Shown here: one piece after another, positions 26,869-36,127 of the stretch
Layout of the letters: each line of letters opens with the position of its first letter
Numbering within the stretch: position 1 is the stretch's first letter
NCBI GenBank assembly: GCA_016124525.1
Contig: WGNO01000005.1
Span: forward strand, 25,213-89,212
DNA from: Nostoc sp. RI_552
Lineage (GTDB): Bacteria; Cyanobacteriota; Cyanobacteriia; Cyanobacteriales; Nostocaceae
Direction: 5' to 3'
DNA length: 64,000 nucleotides
Notes under the pieces: model-generated
Told to the model about the DNA's origin: nothing
What the model saw: the letters and a program-made list of their open reading frames with translations, nothing else
Database searches by the model: none
Position numbers and translations under genes: made by a program

Positions 26869-27339
26869 ATGTTCCAATGGTCAAAAAAGGTAGTTAAATC
26901 GGTCACGTTCAACCCTGAAGTTGCTGATGAAAGTTTGTTAGCAGTTGTGGAAAACTATTTAGAACAACTACCTGACAAAACTTTTAGTGAAATCTGCAAG
27001 GAGGCTTTATGGCAATTTTTATGCGTACCGGAAGCTGCAAAACCTAGTCCAAAAACAGCAGCAACAGATTCGGTTGAAAAAAAAATCGATGAACTGCAAC
27101 GTCAAGTGGCTGACCTAGAGGAACGTTTGTTTGCTAAGGAATCCCATCGATTGGAGTCGATAGAAAGCCATATTTGGCAACTGACGCAACAAATAGCGCA
27201 TTTGACAAATATGGTTATTGAGCAGCCAGTTAATCAATCTTCAACTCCATCAACACCATTACCAACTTATACTGATAACCCTCCTGAAGAGGTTGATCCG
27301 GTCATCAGTCGCTTAAGCCAGTTTCTTGATGATTTTTAA
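26869..27339 (+). CDS. RHH-like/coiled-coil partner of the actin-like ATPase
   Basis: 156 residues. The N-terminus (KKVVKSVTFNPEVADES...) fits a beta strand followed by two helices (residues 10-50, ending FSEICKEALWQFL), as in ParR/MetJ-type ribbon-helix-helix DNA-binding proteins. Residues about 70-118 form heptad-like coiled coil (IDELQRQVADLEERL). A Pro/Ser/Thr linker and an acidic C-terminus (VISRLSQFLDDF) follow. A short amphipathic C-terminal tail is how plasmid ParR docks on ParM. Gene order and 5-bp spacing strongly suggest co-expression. The function is inferred, not recognised. Confidence 0.75.
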   Translation: MFQWSKKVVKSVTFNPEVADESLLAVVENYLEQLPDKTFSEICKEALWQFLCVPEAAKPSPKTAATDSVEKKIDELQRQVADLEERLFAKESHRLESIESHIWQLTQQIAHLTNMVIEQPVNQSSTPSTPLPTYTDNPPEEVDPVISRLSQFLDDF

Positions 27340-27378
27340 GAAACAATTAGCTTTTTGAGAATTTTCGCTGCTTTTAGC

Positions 27379-27420
27379 AATCCTTAATAGTTTTTACTAT
27401 TAAGGATTATTAATATTTTT
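27379..27420 (+). terminator. Terminator of the actin-like/partner operon
   Basis: AATCCTTAATAG (27379-27390) and CTATTAAGGATT (27397-27408) form a perfect 12-bp stem with a six-base loop, followed by ATTAATATTTTT. It starts 40 bases after the partner gene stop. Confidence 0.8.
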
Positions 27421-28038
27421 GATAACTTAAATTAAGTGAATATACTAGATTGACAGTATGGCAGAGTGACAAAAATTGGCAATATCTGGGAGAATTTCTA
27501 CTACTGTAACTATCAGCCAACTTGCTATACGTCTTTATTTTATTGACTGCTAGGGCAGAAACTCCGGCGTTGCCGACGGGTGATGGCAGATCCTCTGGAA
27601 TCGGCGCAGGCAATCAGAGTTAAGCAAATGTCATTCTGGTATTTGATATTGCAATTCACCAAGAGCAAAATTTTTAAGAAATATTAAGAAATTCTTATTA
27701 AAGAATATTGCAATATATTGATTTAATTGTTAGCGTGTGTATTGGTAACGATGCTGATAAATGCTCTGAATTTAAGAGAGATAGAAGTTATGAGCTATAT
27801 CCATTCAGCCAATTGTGTGAGGTGTTGATTTTTAGTCTGAAACACAAGGCAGGAATGTGTCGAATCAACAATATAAATTAGTCCAGGAATATTTTGTTGC
27901 CAAAGGCTTATTTACCTTTTGATTTCAATAATCACTGATTATTTGTCTTACCTTCTGCAAGGGGGTGAGTGGCTTTGATTGTGTCTGTAGGTAACAACTC
28001 ACACTGGGGTAAGACCACAATTTTGGAGGTTCAAACCA
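27421..28038. other. About 620-bp spacer with a small GC-rich island
   Basis: Mostly AT-rich and non-coding. At 27549-27612 a GC-rich patch (CTCCGGCGTTGCCGACGGG then ATGGCAGATCC...ATCGGCGCAGG) stands out and can form short stems. It has no match to a riboswitch I know. The last 30 bases hold TTGGAGG, a ribosome site for the SDR gene. Confidence 0.4.
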
Positions 28039-28890
28039 ATGAATATTCAAGGCAAAGTTGCTCTAATTACTGGAGCTTCCCGTGGTATTGGTAAGGCGAT
28101 CGCTCTGGCGCTAGCCCAACGAGGAATCAAGCGGCTAATGTTAGTAGCACGTGATCGCCAAAAGTTAACCGCAGTGGCTAACCAAATTGAAGCAATGGGT
28201 GTGGAAACTATCATCCTATCTATCGATTTGACAAAAACAGTCGAAGTAAATATTGCCATTGCCCAATTGTGGCGCAACTATGGACCAATTCATTTGCTAG
28301 TTAATTGTGCAGGGGTGGCATATCAAACCTCATTTTTGCAAACAAAACTACCCCGAGTCCAAGAAGAACTCTCGGTGAATTTATTGGGAATGTACAACCT
28401 CACCAGCCTCATAGCCCGACGCATGGTGAGCCAAAGACAAGGGACAATTGTCAATGTGTCAAGTTTGATGGGAAAAGTAGCTGCACCGACGATGGCGACC
28501 TACTCAGCTACCAAGTTTGCCATTCTGGGGTTCACCCAAGCCTTGCGTCGTGAACTTGCTGAACACAACATCGCTGTAATTGCCTTATTGCCTTCCTTAA
28601 CAGACACAGATATGGCCCGTGACTTAAAATTATTTCGCTGGGTTATCCCCATGACTCCCGAACAAGTAGCACAAGTACTTGTCTCTGGGTTGCAAAAAGA
28701 TGCACCTGAAATTTTAGTTGGTTGGCAAAGTCATTTAGCAGTTTGGTGTCAACGCTTGGCTCCTTGGTTGCTAGAAATAATTTTACAAATCGCTACTCCC
28801 TCTACCTTGACCAAACCAGAACGTTCCGTAAAACCGAGTTTCATGAAGAAAATTTATCGTTTTAGCGATTTATTATGGTCAAGAACATGA
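28039..28890 (+). CDS. Short-chain dehydrogenase/reductase (SDR)
   Basis: Classical SDR of 283 residues: cofactor motif GASRGIGKAIALA at residue 13, NCAGVA near 88, catalytic serine in VNVSSLMG near 140 and YSATKFA (Tyr and Lys of Y-x-x-x-K) near 154. The C-terminal 40 residues extend past the core with a hydrophobic stretch (LAPWLLEIILQIA) that might touch the membrane, as in SDRs acting on lipids. The substrate is unknown. The ATG at 28039 has TTGGAGG twelve bases upstream. Confidence 0.9.
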   Translation: MNIQGKVALITGASRGIGKAIALALAQRGIKRLMLVARDRQKLTAVANQIEAMGVETIILSIDLTKTVEVNIAIAQLWRNYGPIHLLVNCAGVAYQTSFLQTKLPRVQEELSVNLLGMYNLTSLIARRMVSQRQGTIVNVSSLMGKVAAPTMATYSATKFAILGFTQALRRELAEHNIAVIALLPSLTDTDMARDLKLFRWVIPMTPEQVAQVLVSGLQKDAPEILVGWQSHLAVWCQRLAPWLLEIILQIATPSTLTKPERSVKPSFMKKIYRFSDLLWSRT

Positions 28891-29301
28891 ATTATCTTTA
28901 CAGTCAAAATCTAGTAGTTTTATACTACGGTCAAGAAATTTTGCCTTGCAGATAAAAATAGCAATAGTAAATTAAATAGAAGATATTGACCGCAATTAGC
29001 ACTTCTTTCCCGACGAAAAAACCCTCAAACCCTCATTTCTTTGTGATACTTATAACTTGCTTATAAGTAACTAATAAGTCTAGCCAAATTTGTTTTTCCA
29101 ACAGACAGTAAACAAAATTTATCGGCAAGCATAACACAAACATGGGAATATCTTGTCAGACTGCACCGATGATAATTACCGGGTTTGCCTGTTCTCATAG
29201 TGGTTGATGGAAAATGACCAAATTGAGAATTGCATGGCTTGGAGCATTGATTTTATTCGGGCAAGATTTGAGTGACACAACTTATTTCAGAGCAACCATA
29301 A
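28891..29301. other. 411-bp spacer, no gene seen
   Basis: AT-rich. One imperfect palindrome (ACTTATAACTTGCTTATAAGT) lies near 29048. It probably contains the promoter of the GH57 gene. Confidence 0.35.
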
Positions 29302-30798
29302 ATGCTGACATTGCCTACTATGCTTCCTTTTTTGCCTGAAATCATCGACGAGTTACCAAATATTTGTGGTTGGGAACCAGAGGTGATTTCTGTAGTTAAC
29401 CATGATGCACCTGTGTTTTTGCCCTCAACAAATATCCACTTAGAGGATGTAAAGGCAGTTTTTACCATCGCTTTACATATGCACCAGCCAACTATTCCTG
29501 CTGGACAGGATGGGGGATTAATCAGCAACTTGCAATATATGTTTGAACATCCCTACGAAAGAGACAACCACAACGCCACGGCTTTCGCTTCTTGTTACAG
29601 CCGTATGGGAGAGTTGATTCCAGAGCTTATCCATCAAGGTTGCAATCCCCGTGTGATGTTGGATTACTCTGGTAATCTTTTGTGGGGACTCAGACAAATG
29701 GGACGCAACGATATTTTAGATAATCTCAAACGTATTACCTGCGATCCCACTTATCAACCTTATGTAGAATGGCTAGGGACAATGTGGAGTCATGCAGTGA
29801 TTCCTTCTACACCCATACCTGATATTAAATTGCATATCCTAGCGTGGCAACATCATTTTGCAGCAATCTTTGGTTGGAAAGCACTGGCGAGAGTCAAAGG
29901 ATTTTCACCCCCAGAAATGCACCTACCAAATCATCCTGACACTTTATTTGAATTTGTCAAAGCGCTGAAAGAATGTGGCTATCGCTGGCTACTTGTGCAA
30001 GAACATTCTGTAGAAACAATTAGCGGTCAATCTCTGACTTACAAACACTTACCACACCGTTTAATTGCCCGTAATTCTCAAGGTGAAGTAATTAGTATTA
30101 TAGCCCTGATTAAAACCCAAGGTTCAGATACTAAATTAGTCGCTCAGATGCAGCCTTACTATGAAGCAAAAACCCTATCTAAACAACAAGTGGGTAGTGT
30201 CACAGTTCCACCAATAGTTAGTCAAATCGGCGATGGTGAAAATGGGGGTGTGATGATGAATGAATTTCCCAGTGCATTCAAACAAGCTTGGAGGGATATG
30301 TTAAATCAAGGAGGAGGTAAATCTGGTGTTGTAGGAATATGTGGTACAGAATATTTAGAATTAATAGCATCTGCTGGTTATCAACCGGAAGATTATCCTA
30401 TGTGCCAACCAGTAGGACAACATCAAATTTGGCAGAGAGTTTCACCGGAAAACTGCCAAACTGAAGCTGTGGAAATTGCCATTCAAGAATTAAAAAAAAT
30501 TAACCCTAACTTTCACATGGATGGAGCCTCATGGACAAATCATATTAGTTGGGTAAAAGGATATGAAAATGTGCTCTCTCCCATGTATGAATTAAGTAGT
30601 TTATTTCATCAACAGATTGAGCAAACATTGCCAACTAATTCATCAAAATATCGTAATCTTCTTTTACATCACCTGTTGCTACAAACGAGCTGTTTCCGTT
30701 ACTGGGGACAAGGTTCTTGGACTGACTATGCACGTAATATTTACCAAAGAGGAGGAAACTTACTGAAAATGATATCTAACTCTCATCATAAATTGTAA
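29302..30798 (+). CDS. Glycoside hydrolase family 57-type protein
   Basis: A 498-residue protein with GH57 landmarks: the N-terminal HMHQPTIPAG (strand-1 motif with His-Gln-Pro near residue 53), MLDYSGNLLWGL near 113, WLGTMWSHAVIPSTP near 153, and a C-terminal domain with NPNFHMDGASW. GH57 enzymes act on alpha-glucans (amylase, branching, 4-alpha-glucanotransferase). The exact activity, and whether the catalytic Glu/Asp pair is retained, cannot be fixed by eye. No signal peptide, so probably cytoplasmic glycogen metabolism. The start could also be the ATG at codon 7. Confidence 0.85.
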   Translation: MLTLPTMLPFLPEIIDELPNICGWEPEVISVVNHDAPVFLPSTNIHLEDVKAVFTIALHMHQPTIPAGQDGGLISNLQYMFEHPYERDNHNATAFASCYSRMGELIPELIHQGCNPRVMLDYSGNLLWGLRQMGRNDILDNLKRITCDPTYQPYVEWLGTMWSHAVIPSTPIPDIKLHILAWQHHFAAIFGWKALARVKGFSPPEMHLPNHPDTLFEFVKALKECGYRWLLVQEHSVETISGQSLTYKHLPHRLIARNSQGEVISIIALIKTQGSDTKLVAQMQPYYEAKTLSKQQVGSVTVPPIVSQIGDGENGGVMMNEFPSAFKQAWRDMLNQGGGKSGVVGICGTEYLELIASAGYQPEDYPMCQPVGQHQIWQRVSPENCQTEAVEIAIQELKKINPNFHMDGASWTNHISWVKGYENVLSPMYELSSLFHQQIEQTLPTNSSKYRNLLLHHLLLQTSCFRYWGQGSWTDYARNIYQRGGNLLKMISNSHHKL

Positions 30799-31007
30799 AT
30801 TAGCGCATTGATAGCCATTTTAAACTTTAATTTATGTGTGTTTGTAGCTACAAATAAAAATTACAATTAACTCAACTACAGACAGAGTTTATAGTTTAAT
30901 ATGTCTTCCCTCAGAACGGTTCAGTTTTCGTGCAGAATTGTTAGGTTGACCTTAGATAACTGCGTACCAGATTGACTTGATCGTTTTTATCTAAGGAGAA
31001 TATTAAT

Positions 31008-31814
31008 ATGGTTGAAAGTAAGCAGACTGGGAATGATCAGGCTAAAAATATTAACAGTACCACTACAGATGAGTCTTATGTTGGTACAACAACGCCTGAT
31101 ATGGAAATTGGGACATCTACTATACAAGAAGCTAGTGGGACAACTACAGGGGGGTCTAGTGTTGATAGCGGAAAAACCCTATCTCCCCCGGAAACTCAAA
31201 GAGAAAACAGAAGAATCAATCCGGTGTTAAGTAGAGCTTTGATAGGTGGGCTTATTGGTGGAACATTGGGATCATTAGCTGGCGCTTTAGCTGGCAGACG
31301 AATTGGTGAAGGATTTAACCACACAATGAGAGGTGTTGGAGAAGCGGCAAAAACCATAGGTGAAGGTCTTGGTCATACTGCAAAAGGTGTCGCAGGTGTA
31401 GCCAAGAGTTTCGCTGAAGGTGCTAGTTACGCAATGATTGGTGATGGTGTGTTAGATACAGCCCGGAATGCCGCTGAGGGAGTTAACCAAACCGCAGTAG
31501 GTGGAGTGAACAGAGTGCAGAAGACCCCACAGGATCTTAACCAAGGTGTACAAGAAACTGCTGAAAGGACAAAGCAAGCAGCACAGAAGGTTCCAGTATC
31601 TGAAAATGGTGGTAAACAAGATGGCCAGGAAACTGAAAATCAAGATGTGGCCATGGGTCAGGGAGAAATTACTGCTCGGTCGATGTACATTTCCACACCA
31701 GAATATACAGAAGGATATGTAGGTGAATCAACAACTTATATCAATGAAAGAATTTCAGTGGAGCCTATTGAAGATAGGTCTATTGAACAAGAGATTAATC
31801 GAATTCAAAGTTAA
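31008..31814 (+). CDS. Glycine-zipper/amphipathic-repeat protein, paralogue A
   Basis: Not recognised. In 268 residues: a Thr/Ser/Gly-rich polar N-terminus (1-75), a short glycine zipper (IGGLIGGTLGSLAGALAGRR, about 78-97) able to insert in a membrane, then repeats of about 11 residues such as GVGEAAKTIGE, GLGHTAKGVAG and VAKSFAEGASY. These repeats resemble LEA/apolipoprotein-like amphipathic helices. The C-terminal 60 residues are acidic. CTAAGGAG lies about eight bases before the start. The next gene is a shorter paralogue 99 bp downstream with the same zipper-plus-repeat plan. Confidence 0.8.
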   Translation: MVESKQTGNDQAKNINSTTTDESYVGTTTPDMEIGTSTIQEASGTTTGGSSVDSGKTLSPPETQRENRRINPVLSRALIGGLIGGTLGSLAGALAGRRIGEGFNHTMRGVGEAAKTIGEGLGHTAKGVAGVAKSFAEGASYAMIGDGVLDTARNAAEGVNQTAVGGVNRVQKTPQDLNQGVQETAERTKQAAQKVPVSENGGKQDGQETENQDVAMGQGEITARSMYISTPEYTEGYVGESTTYINERISVEPIEDRSIEQEINRIQS

Positions 31815-31826
31815 ATGAGCGCCCCA

Positions 31827-31844
31827 GGGCGCGATTACGCGCCC
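31827..31844 (+). terminator. GC-rich hairpin between the two paralogues
   Basis: GGGCGCG-ATTA-CGCGCCC is a perfect 7-bp stem, 13 bases after the first paralogue stop. GCAAAAG follows with no T-run, so it may be an attenuator or mRNA-stabilising hairpin inside an operon rather than a full stop. Confidence 0.5.
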
Positions 31845-31913
31845 GCAAAAGTCAAAGAAACATATTGAGATTGAAAACCTCAAATCCTTACCCTGAAAAT
31901 AGCTCAAGAGGTA

Positions 31914-32516
31914 ATGATGATGAATGGAACTGAAAAGTTTTCGGATACCCTCGGAGATAATCAACATATCCCTAGCAATCAAGCTGATATTGATACAGTA
32001 ACCCATAATTCGAGTCAGGAGTTATCTAAGATAGCATTTGCAACATTCATGGGGGCTACTCTAGGGGCATTAGTTGGAGCTTTAGCTATGAGAGGTGCAG
32101 CCCAAAGAGTCAACAAAACTGTTAAAAATGTTGGCAACTTAGTTAAGGATACCACTGATAATTTTAATCAAACTATCAAAGGAGTAGGGGATGCAATTAA
32201 GACCGTGGCTGAGGGTGTTAACGATACTGTGAAAGATGTGAGTTATGCCCTTAAGGGTACGGCAGTGGATGTTAACGATACTGTAAAAAACACTGTGGTC
32301 ACTGTGAAAGGTGCTGCGGTAGATGTTAATGATACTGTACAAAATACTGCGGAGATTGTTAAGGGGGCAAATCAAGGTATTAGCGAAACTCTTAACAGTA
32401 CGGTAAATATAGGTAAAACTGTTGTTCAAGATGTAAAATCATCTGATAGTCAAAACGTTACTCCACCTAATAACCAGACTGGGTATATTTTAGTTCCTGT
32501 GGATAAGCAAGAGTAA
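31914..32516 (+). CDS. Glycine-zipper/amphipathic-repeat protein, paralogue B
   Basis: 200 residues, not recognised. A polar N-terminus is followed by a hydrophobic glycine/alanine segment (FATFMGATLGALVGALAMRG, about 44-63) and then near-perfect 11-residue units built on V-N-D-T-V-K-x (NDTVKDVSYAL, NDTVKNTVVTV, NDTVQNTAEIV). These predict one long amphipathic helix. The same plan as the preceding gene implies tandem duplication and divergence. Such 11-mers occur in LEA-type, lipid-droplet and gas-vesicle accessory proteins, but I cannot place it. The start may instead be the ATG three bases later. Confidence 0.78.
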   Translation: MMMNGTEKFSDTLGDNQHIPSNQADIDTVTHNSSQELSKIAFATFMGATLGALVGALAMRGAAQRVNKTVKNVGNLVKDTTDNFNQTIKGVGDAIKTVAEGVNDTVKDVSYALKGTAVDVNDTVKNTVVTVKGAAVDVNDTVQNTAEIVKGANQGISETLNSTVNIGKTVVQDVKSSDSQNVTPPNNQTGYILVPVDKQE

Positions 32517-32750
32517 TATAAAGCAAGTGGCATGGCAGTACTTTACTCATGAACTTTCATGATAGTAAAGCTAATAATGTTTCAAATTCTCTACCTATAT
32601 CTAGTTGCGAGGGGAAATTTTATTTACCACCATGCCTGGCTGGTATAATTTGGTAATTAATTGTTAAAATATTTCTTGATTAGCCTCTTATTATTTATGA
32701 ATAAAAAAATTAATATTTAAAAGAAAAAACCCTGAAACATAAGTAGGGCA

Positions 32751-33017
32751 ATGAATGCAGAATTACAAAACCCAACATTTGCAATCATACATGAATATTG
32801 CACAGAGTACAAAGAGCTATTTAAAGAAGTAAGGAATTATGAGTGCTTCAAATATTTACACCTGGGGATAATATCAACGATAAAAAGAAAATCCTTACCA
32901 GAGATAGGGAAGGTAGTGAGTATAAATTCGGCACAATCATTGCACCACTTTTTAGGAAATTCAGATTGGTCAGTAGAGAAATTAAAACAAAGAAGATTAC
33001 AGCGCATTTTACCTTAG
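32751..33017 (+). pseudogene. Truncated IS701-type transposase (N-terminal fragment)
   Basis: 88 codons with the N-terminal signature of cyanobacterial IS701-family DDE transposases: an EYC-x-x-Y-K-E-L-F-x-E-V-R opening, CFKYLHLGIIS, LPEIGKVVSIN and QSLHHFLGNSDWSVEKL. The family is about 400 residues long, and the catalytic DDE part is absent. After codon 88 the sequence becomes stop-rich and unrelated. It is a dead remnant. Confidence 0.7.
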
Positions 33018-34223
33018 TGAGGTACATTTGTAGCGGGCAAAACTTTTACTGAGCCTAGCTATAGTATGTGCCCAGGACAAGATTTTCATCATTTATATTT
33101 ATATTTATATTTTTTTGGTCAACACTATTCCTATGGGCTTGTAAATCTACTGGTCTGGGATAAACGGCATGCATTTCTATTGCTAGTTGCGGTAGTGTGA
33201 CGGTTTAAACTCTAGGAAAATAAACAATTTGTTCCTTTCCTCCATGTGTCCCTTCACTGGTGTTGGGGCATATTGGTCAGTGGAAGTCGTTAATTCACGC
33301 GCAATTCATCTCATCGCTTCTGCTATCCCATTAAGTCAGAGGTTTTTTGCTGTTTTAGCTAAATCCAAGTTGCGATTGCGGGAAGCGCAGTGGCGGAGTA
33401 AATGGCTACTGGGAAACAAAACTGGCGGCGAGATGAGGGAATTAAATTTTTGTGTTACTGGTAACTGTAATATTTACAAACGCTAGTCAGTGATGAGGTC
33501 ATTGTTTTAGACTTTGCTCGTTTCTCTTCTATGGCGAAATCAGTAGGGGATGGTACTGGATTTTTGTGGGCGTACCCTGCACTATGCAGTAACAAAAGTG
33601 GGTACACATATATTTCTTGTTTTCTGTTTCTTATTTCTTGTTAAGAATTACGTCACTACGCAAGGAAATTTACTAATCAAATCTGGCTACCATCAATTTT
33701 TACCTCAGTAGGTGAGAAAACGTTTTTTATTTACTTATTTAGTATGTTTTGGCCTTGCAATTTTCAGGTTTTTATAGTAAAAATTCAACCATCACTTACA
33801 ATGAATTTTGCCAAAAGACATAAAAATAACAGAAAATAGAGCTCAACAGGGATCCGCGAATGTTTAAAGACTATGAACAGTTTATGAAATTTCGTGGAAG
33901 ATCATATGCACACCCATCACTTGACAGTAAGTATAAACATTACAAAATTAAACGTGATGGAACTAGATAATTATTTCCGAAAATTCGGAACAATTTGGGA
34001 GATGGGACAATCTTGAAATCAATCAGTCTCAATAAATGCACATAATTAAACACAAATATCTACAACTTGCTAGCGTTAACAATCGCTTAAGCGTAAGTGG
34101 AAACATAAGACTAACTTTTTGTTCAAAGAAGTTGGCGTTACCGATACATGGTTCTGATCCCCATTCCGATAGAATGGCTAAACATAACCTGAAAATATTA
34201 AACCGCTTTTGACTGCGACACCC
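33018..34223. other. 1.2-kb strip without a confident gene
   Basis: Lies between the dead transposase and the permease gene. An 85-codon frame at 33229-33486 starts at a weak codon and looks like decayed coding sequence or chance. A 36-codon frame (33860-33970, MFKDYEQFMKFRGRSY...) has an ATG but no recognised relatives. AT content is high and stop codons are frequent. This strip is probably the scar of insertions and deletions. Confidence 0.4.
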
Positions 34224-35279
34224 ATGAATCAACTGAACAATGGTTTCACTATATTTTTGAGTTTGCTAGTCGAGGCGATGCCCTTTTTGCTGTTCGGGGT
34301 TCTATTCTCTAGTGTGCTGCTGATTTTTATCGATGAGCGATATTTAGCGGACAAAATGCCCAAAAATCCCGTACTTGGTGCTTTAGCAGGCAGTCTCATT
34401 GGCTTTATGTTTCCTGTATGTGAGTGCGGTAATGTACCGGTAGCGCGGCGGTTGCTGATGCAGCGAGTACCCACAGCGGTGACCATTGGTTTTTTGCTAG
34501 CAGCACCAACCATTAACCCCATTGTGATTTGGGCAACTTGGCTAGCTTTTCGAGACCAGCCAGAAATAGTAGTTTTACGAGTGGTATTTTCCCTATCAAT
34601 TGCCGTAATTATTGGGATTATTTTCAGTTTTCAACAAGATATAAATCCTCTTGTACAACCAGCGATCGCCCGTTATCTCAAATTCAACCCACCAATCCAG
34701 CCAGAAAATCAAGGAAGTAGTACAGGTTCGGCAGTACAAACACCAAGTGGAGTACCGAGTGTGTTGAAGTCGGGGACTTATATTTTAGGAGGAAAACCAG
34801 GACTGACTCAGCGCTTAGATCCTAATTTGTTACAAGGGACAACCCCAGCCGCTAGTCGCAGTAAATCTGTGATGGATAAATTAGCTCTTGTTTTAGATAA
34901 TGTCATTCAGGAATTACGGGAATTGGGAGGAGTAATGATTTTAGGCAGTGCCATGGCGGCTTCTGTGCAAGTATTTGCCCCTCGTGAATTAATTCTGAGT
35001 TTGGGTGCGGGACACATTAGTTCAATTGTGGTCATGTTAATATTAGCAGCAGTTGTATCAATTTGTTCGACAGTTGATTCATTCTTTGCCTTGTCATTTG
35101 CTTCGGCTTTTAGTAGTGGTTCGCTGTTAGCATTTTTAGTATTTGGCCCTATGGTTGACATAAAAAGTATTGGATTGATGTTAACCGTTTTTCATCCCAA
35201 GACTATATTCTACTTATTTGCTTTGGCCGCACAGTTGACCTTTGTGTTCACCTTGTTCATCAACTTGTATGTATTTTGA
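34224..35279 (+). CDS. Permease, DUF318/YraQ family
   Basis: About 351 residues with eight or so membrane helices in two halves. PVCECGNVPVARRLL near residue 74 is the cysteine-bearing family signature in helix 3, followed by GFLLAAPTINPIV. A long polar loop (about 165-225) separates the halves. The second half has the related SICSTVDSFFALSFA motif near residue 280. I prefer the ATG at 34224 to the upstream TTG at 34209. A DUF1980 gene follows after 74 bp on the same strand. Such pairs (YcgR/YcgQ in Bacillus) are linked to metal-related export, with the substrate unproven. Confidence 0.88.
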   Translation: MNQLNNGFTIFLSLLVEAMPFLLFGVLFSSVLLIFIDERYLADKMPKNPVLGALAGSLIGFMFPVCECGNVPVARRLLMQRVPTAVTIGFLLAAPTINPIVIWATWLAFRDQPEIVVLRVVFSLSIAVIIGIIFSFQQDINPLVQPAIARYLKFNPPIQPENQGSSTGSAVQTPSGVPSVLKSGTYILGGKPGLTQRLDPNLLQGTTPAASRSKSVMDKLALVLDNVIQELRELGGVMILGSAMAASVQVFAPRELILSLGAGHISSIVVMLILAAVVSICSTVDSFFALSFASAFSSGSLLAFLVFGPMVDIKSIGLMLTVFHPKTIFYLFALAAQLTFVFTLFINLYVF

Positions 35280-35353
35280 ATTTTGTGGTTTATTAAATAG
35301 TCAGTAGGTTGTTTGTTCTGTTGAGCTTACTACTGACTAATAAGTGTTGAAAA

Positions 35354-36121
35354 ATGGCTAAAAAAACCAAAATTACCCTGCAAAATATTTTATTCCCCTG
35401 GGTGGATGCTTTGGCGGTGGCAACTTGGGGTATTTTAATGCTTCAATACTGGCTAACAGGCAAATTATATTTGTTAATTCACCCTAATTTCTTTGGGTTG
35501 GTAGTTGGATGTGGCATCACTTTAGTAATAATCGGTTTGTTGAAAATGTGGGAAGTGTGGCGTCAAGGTCGTCGGCCAGATAGATCTAGCGTTCAGCATC
35601 TCAATTTATTTCCGCCTGGCTGGGGTAGTTCTTTATTGTTAATTGTGGCGATTTTAGGTTTCGTGATTACACCCAGGGCTTTTGCCAGCGACACCGCTAT
35701 GCAGCTGGGTGTGAATGATTTACTATCTAGTGGACGTGCTCAACCCCAATCCTTTCGTCCTTCCACTCGCCCAGAAGATCGTTCGCTTGTAGACTGGGTG
35801 CGGACACTGAATGTTTACCCGGAACCAGACTCATATACAGGTCAAGATGCCAAAGTTCAGGGGTTTGTGATTCATCCACCGGATATAGGAGAAGATTATA
35901 TTTTCCTAGCACGATTTGTCCTTACTTGCTGTGCAGCAGATGCTTACCCGGTGGGATTGCCAGTGAAACTACTAGAAAATCAAGAGCGTTATCCTCCCGA
36001 TACTTGGTTGGAAGTAGAGGGAAAAATGATCACAGAAACTCTCGCAGGGAAACGCAACCTCACCATTGCTGCTACCTCGATGAAAAAAATTCCCCAACCC
36101 CGAAATCCTTATAGTTATTAA
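35354..36121 (+). CDS. DUF1980/TIGR03943 permease partner
   Basis: 255 residues: two N-terminal membrane helices (about 15-35 and 45-65), a third near 98-115 (LLIVAILGFVITPRAF), then an extracytoplasmic domain with FVLTCCAADAYPVGLPVK near residue 195. The C-C-x-A-D-A motif and GFV...FLARF pattern are typical of DUF1980. Lies 74 bp behind the DUF318 permease and probably forms a two-component membrane complex with it. The double cysteine may bind a metal. Confidence 0.87.
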   Translation: MAKKTKITLQNILFPWVDALAVATWGILMLQYWLTGKLYLLIHPNFFGLVVGCGITLVIIGLLKMWEVWRQGRRPDRSSVQHLNLFPPGWGSSLLLIVAILGFVITPRAFASDTAMQLGVNDLLSSGRAQPQSFRPSTRPEDRSLVDWVRTLNVYPEPDSYTGQDAKVQGFVIHPPDIGEDYIFLARFVLTCCAADAYPVGLPVKLLENQERYPPDTWLEVEGKMITETLAGKRNLTIAATSMKKIPQPRNPYSY

Positions 36122-36127
36122 ATAAAT

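Noticed and set aside
27549..27612. Known riboswitch in the spacer before the SDR gene
   Set aside because: The GC-rich patch lacks the conserved blocks of TPP, cobalamin, c-di-AMP or glutamine riboswitches.
33229..33486. 85-codon frame in the decayed strip
   Set aside because: Weak start codon, no ribosome site, mixed composition and no recognisable motif.
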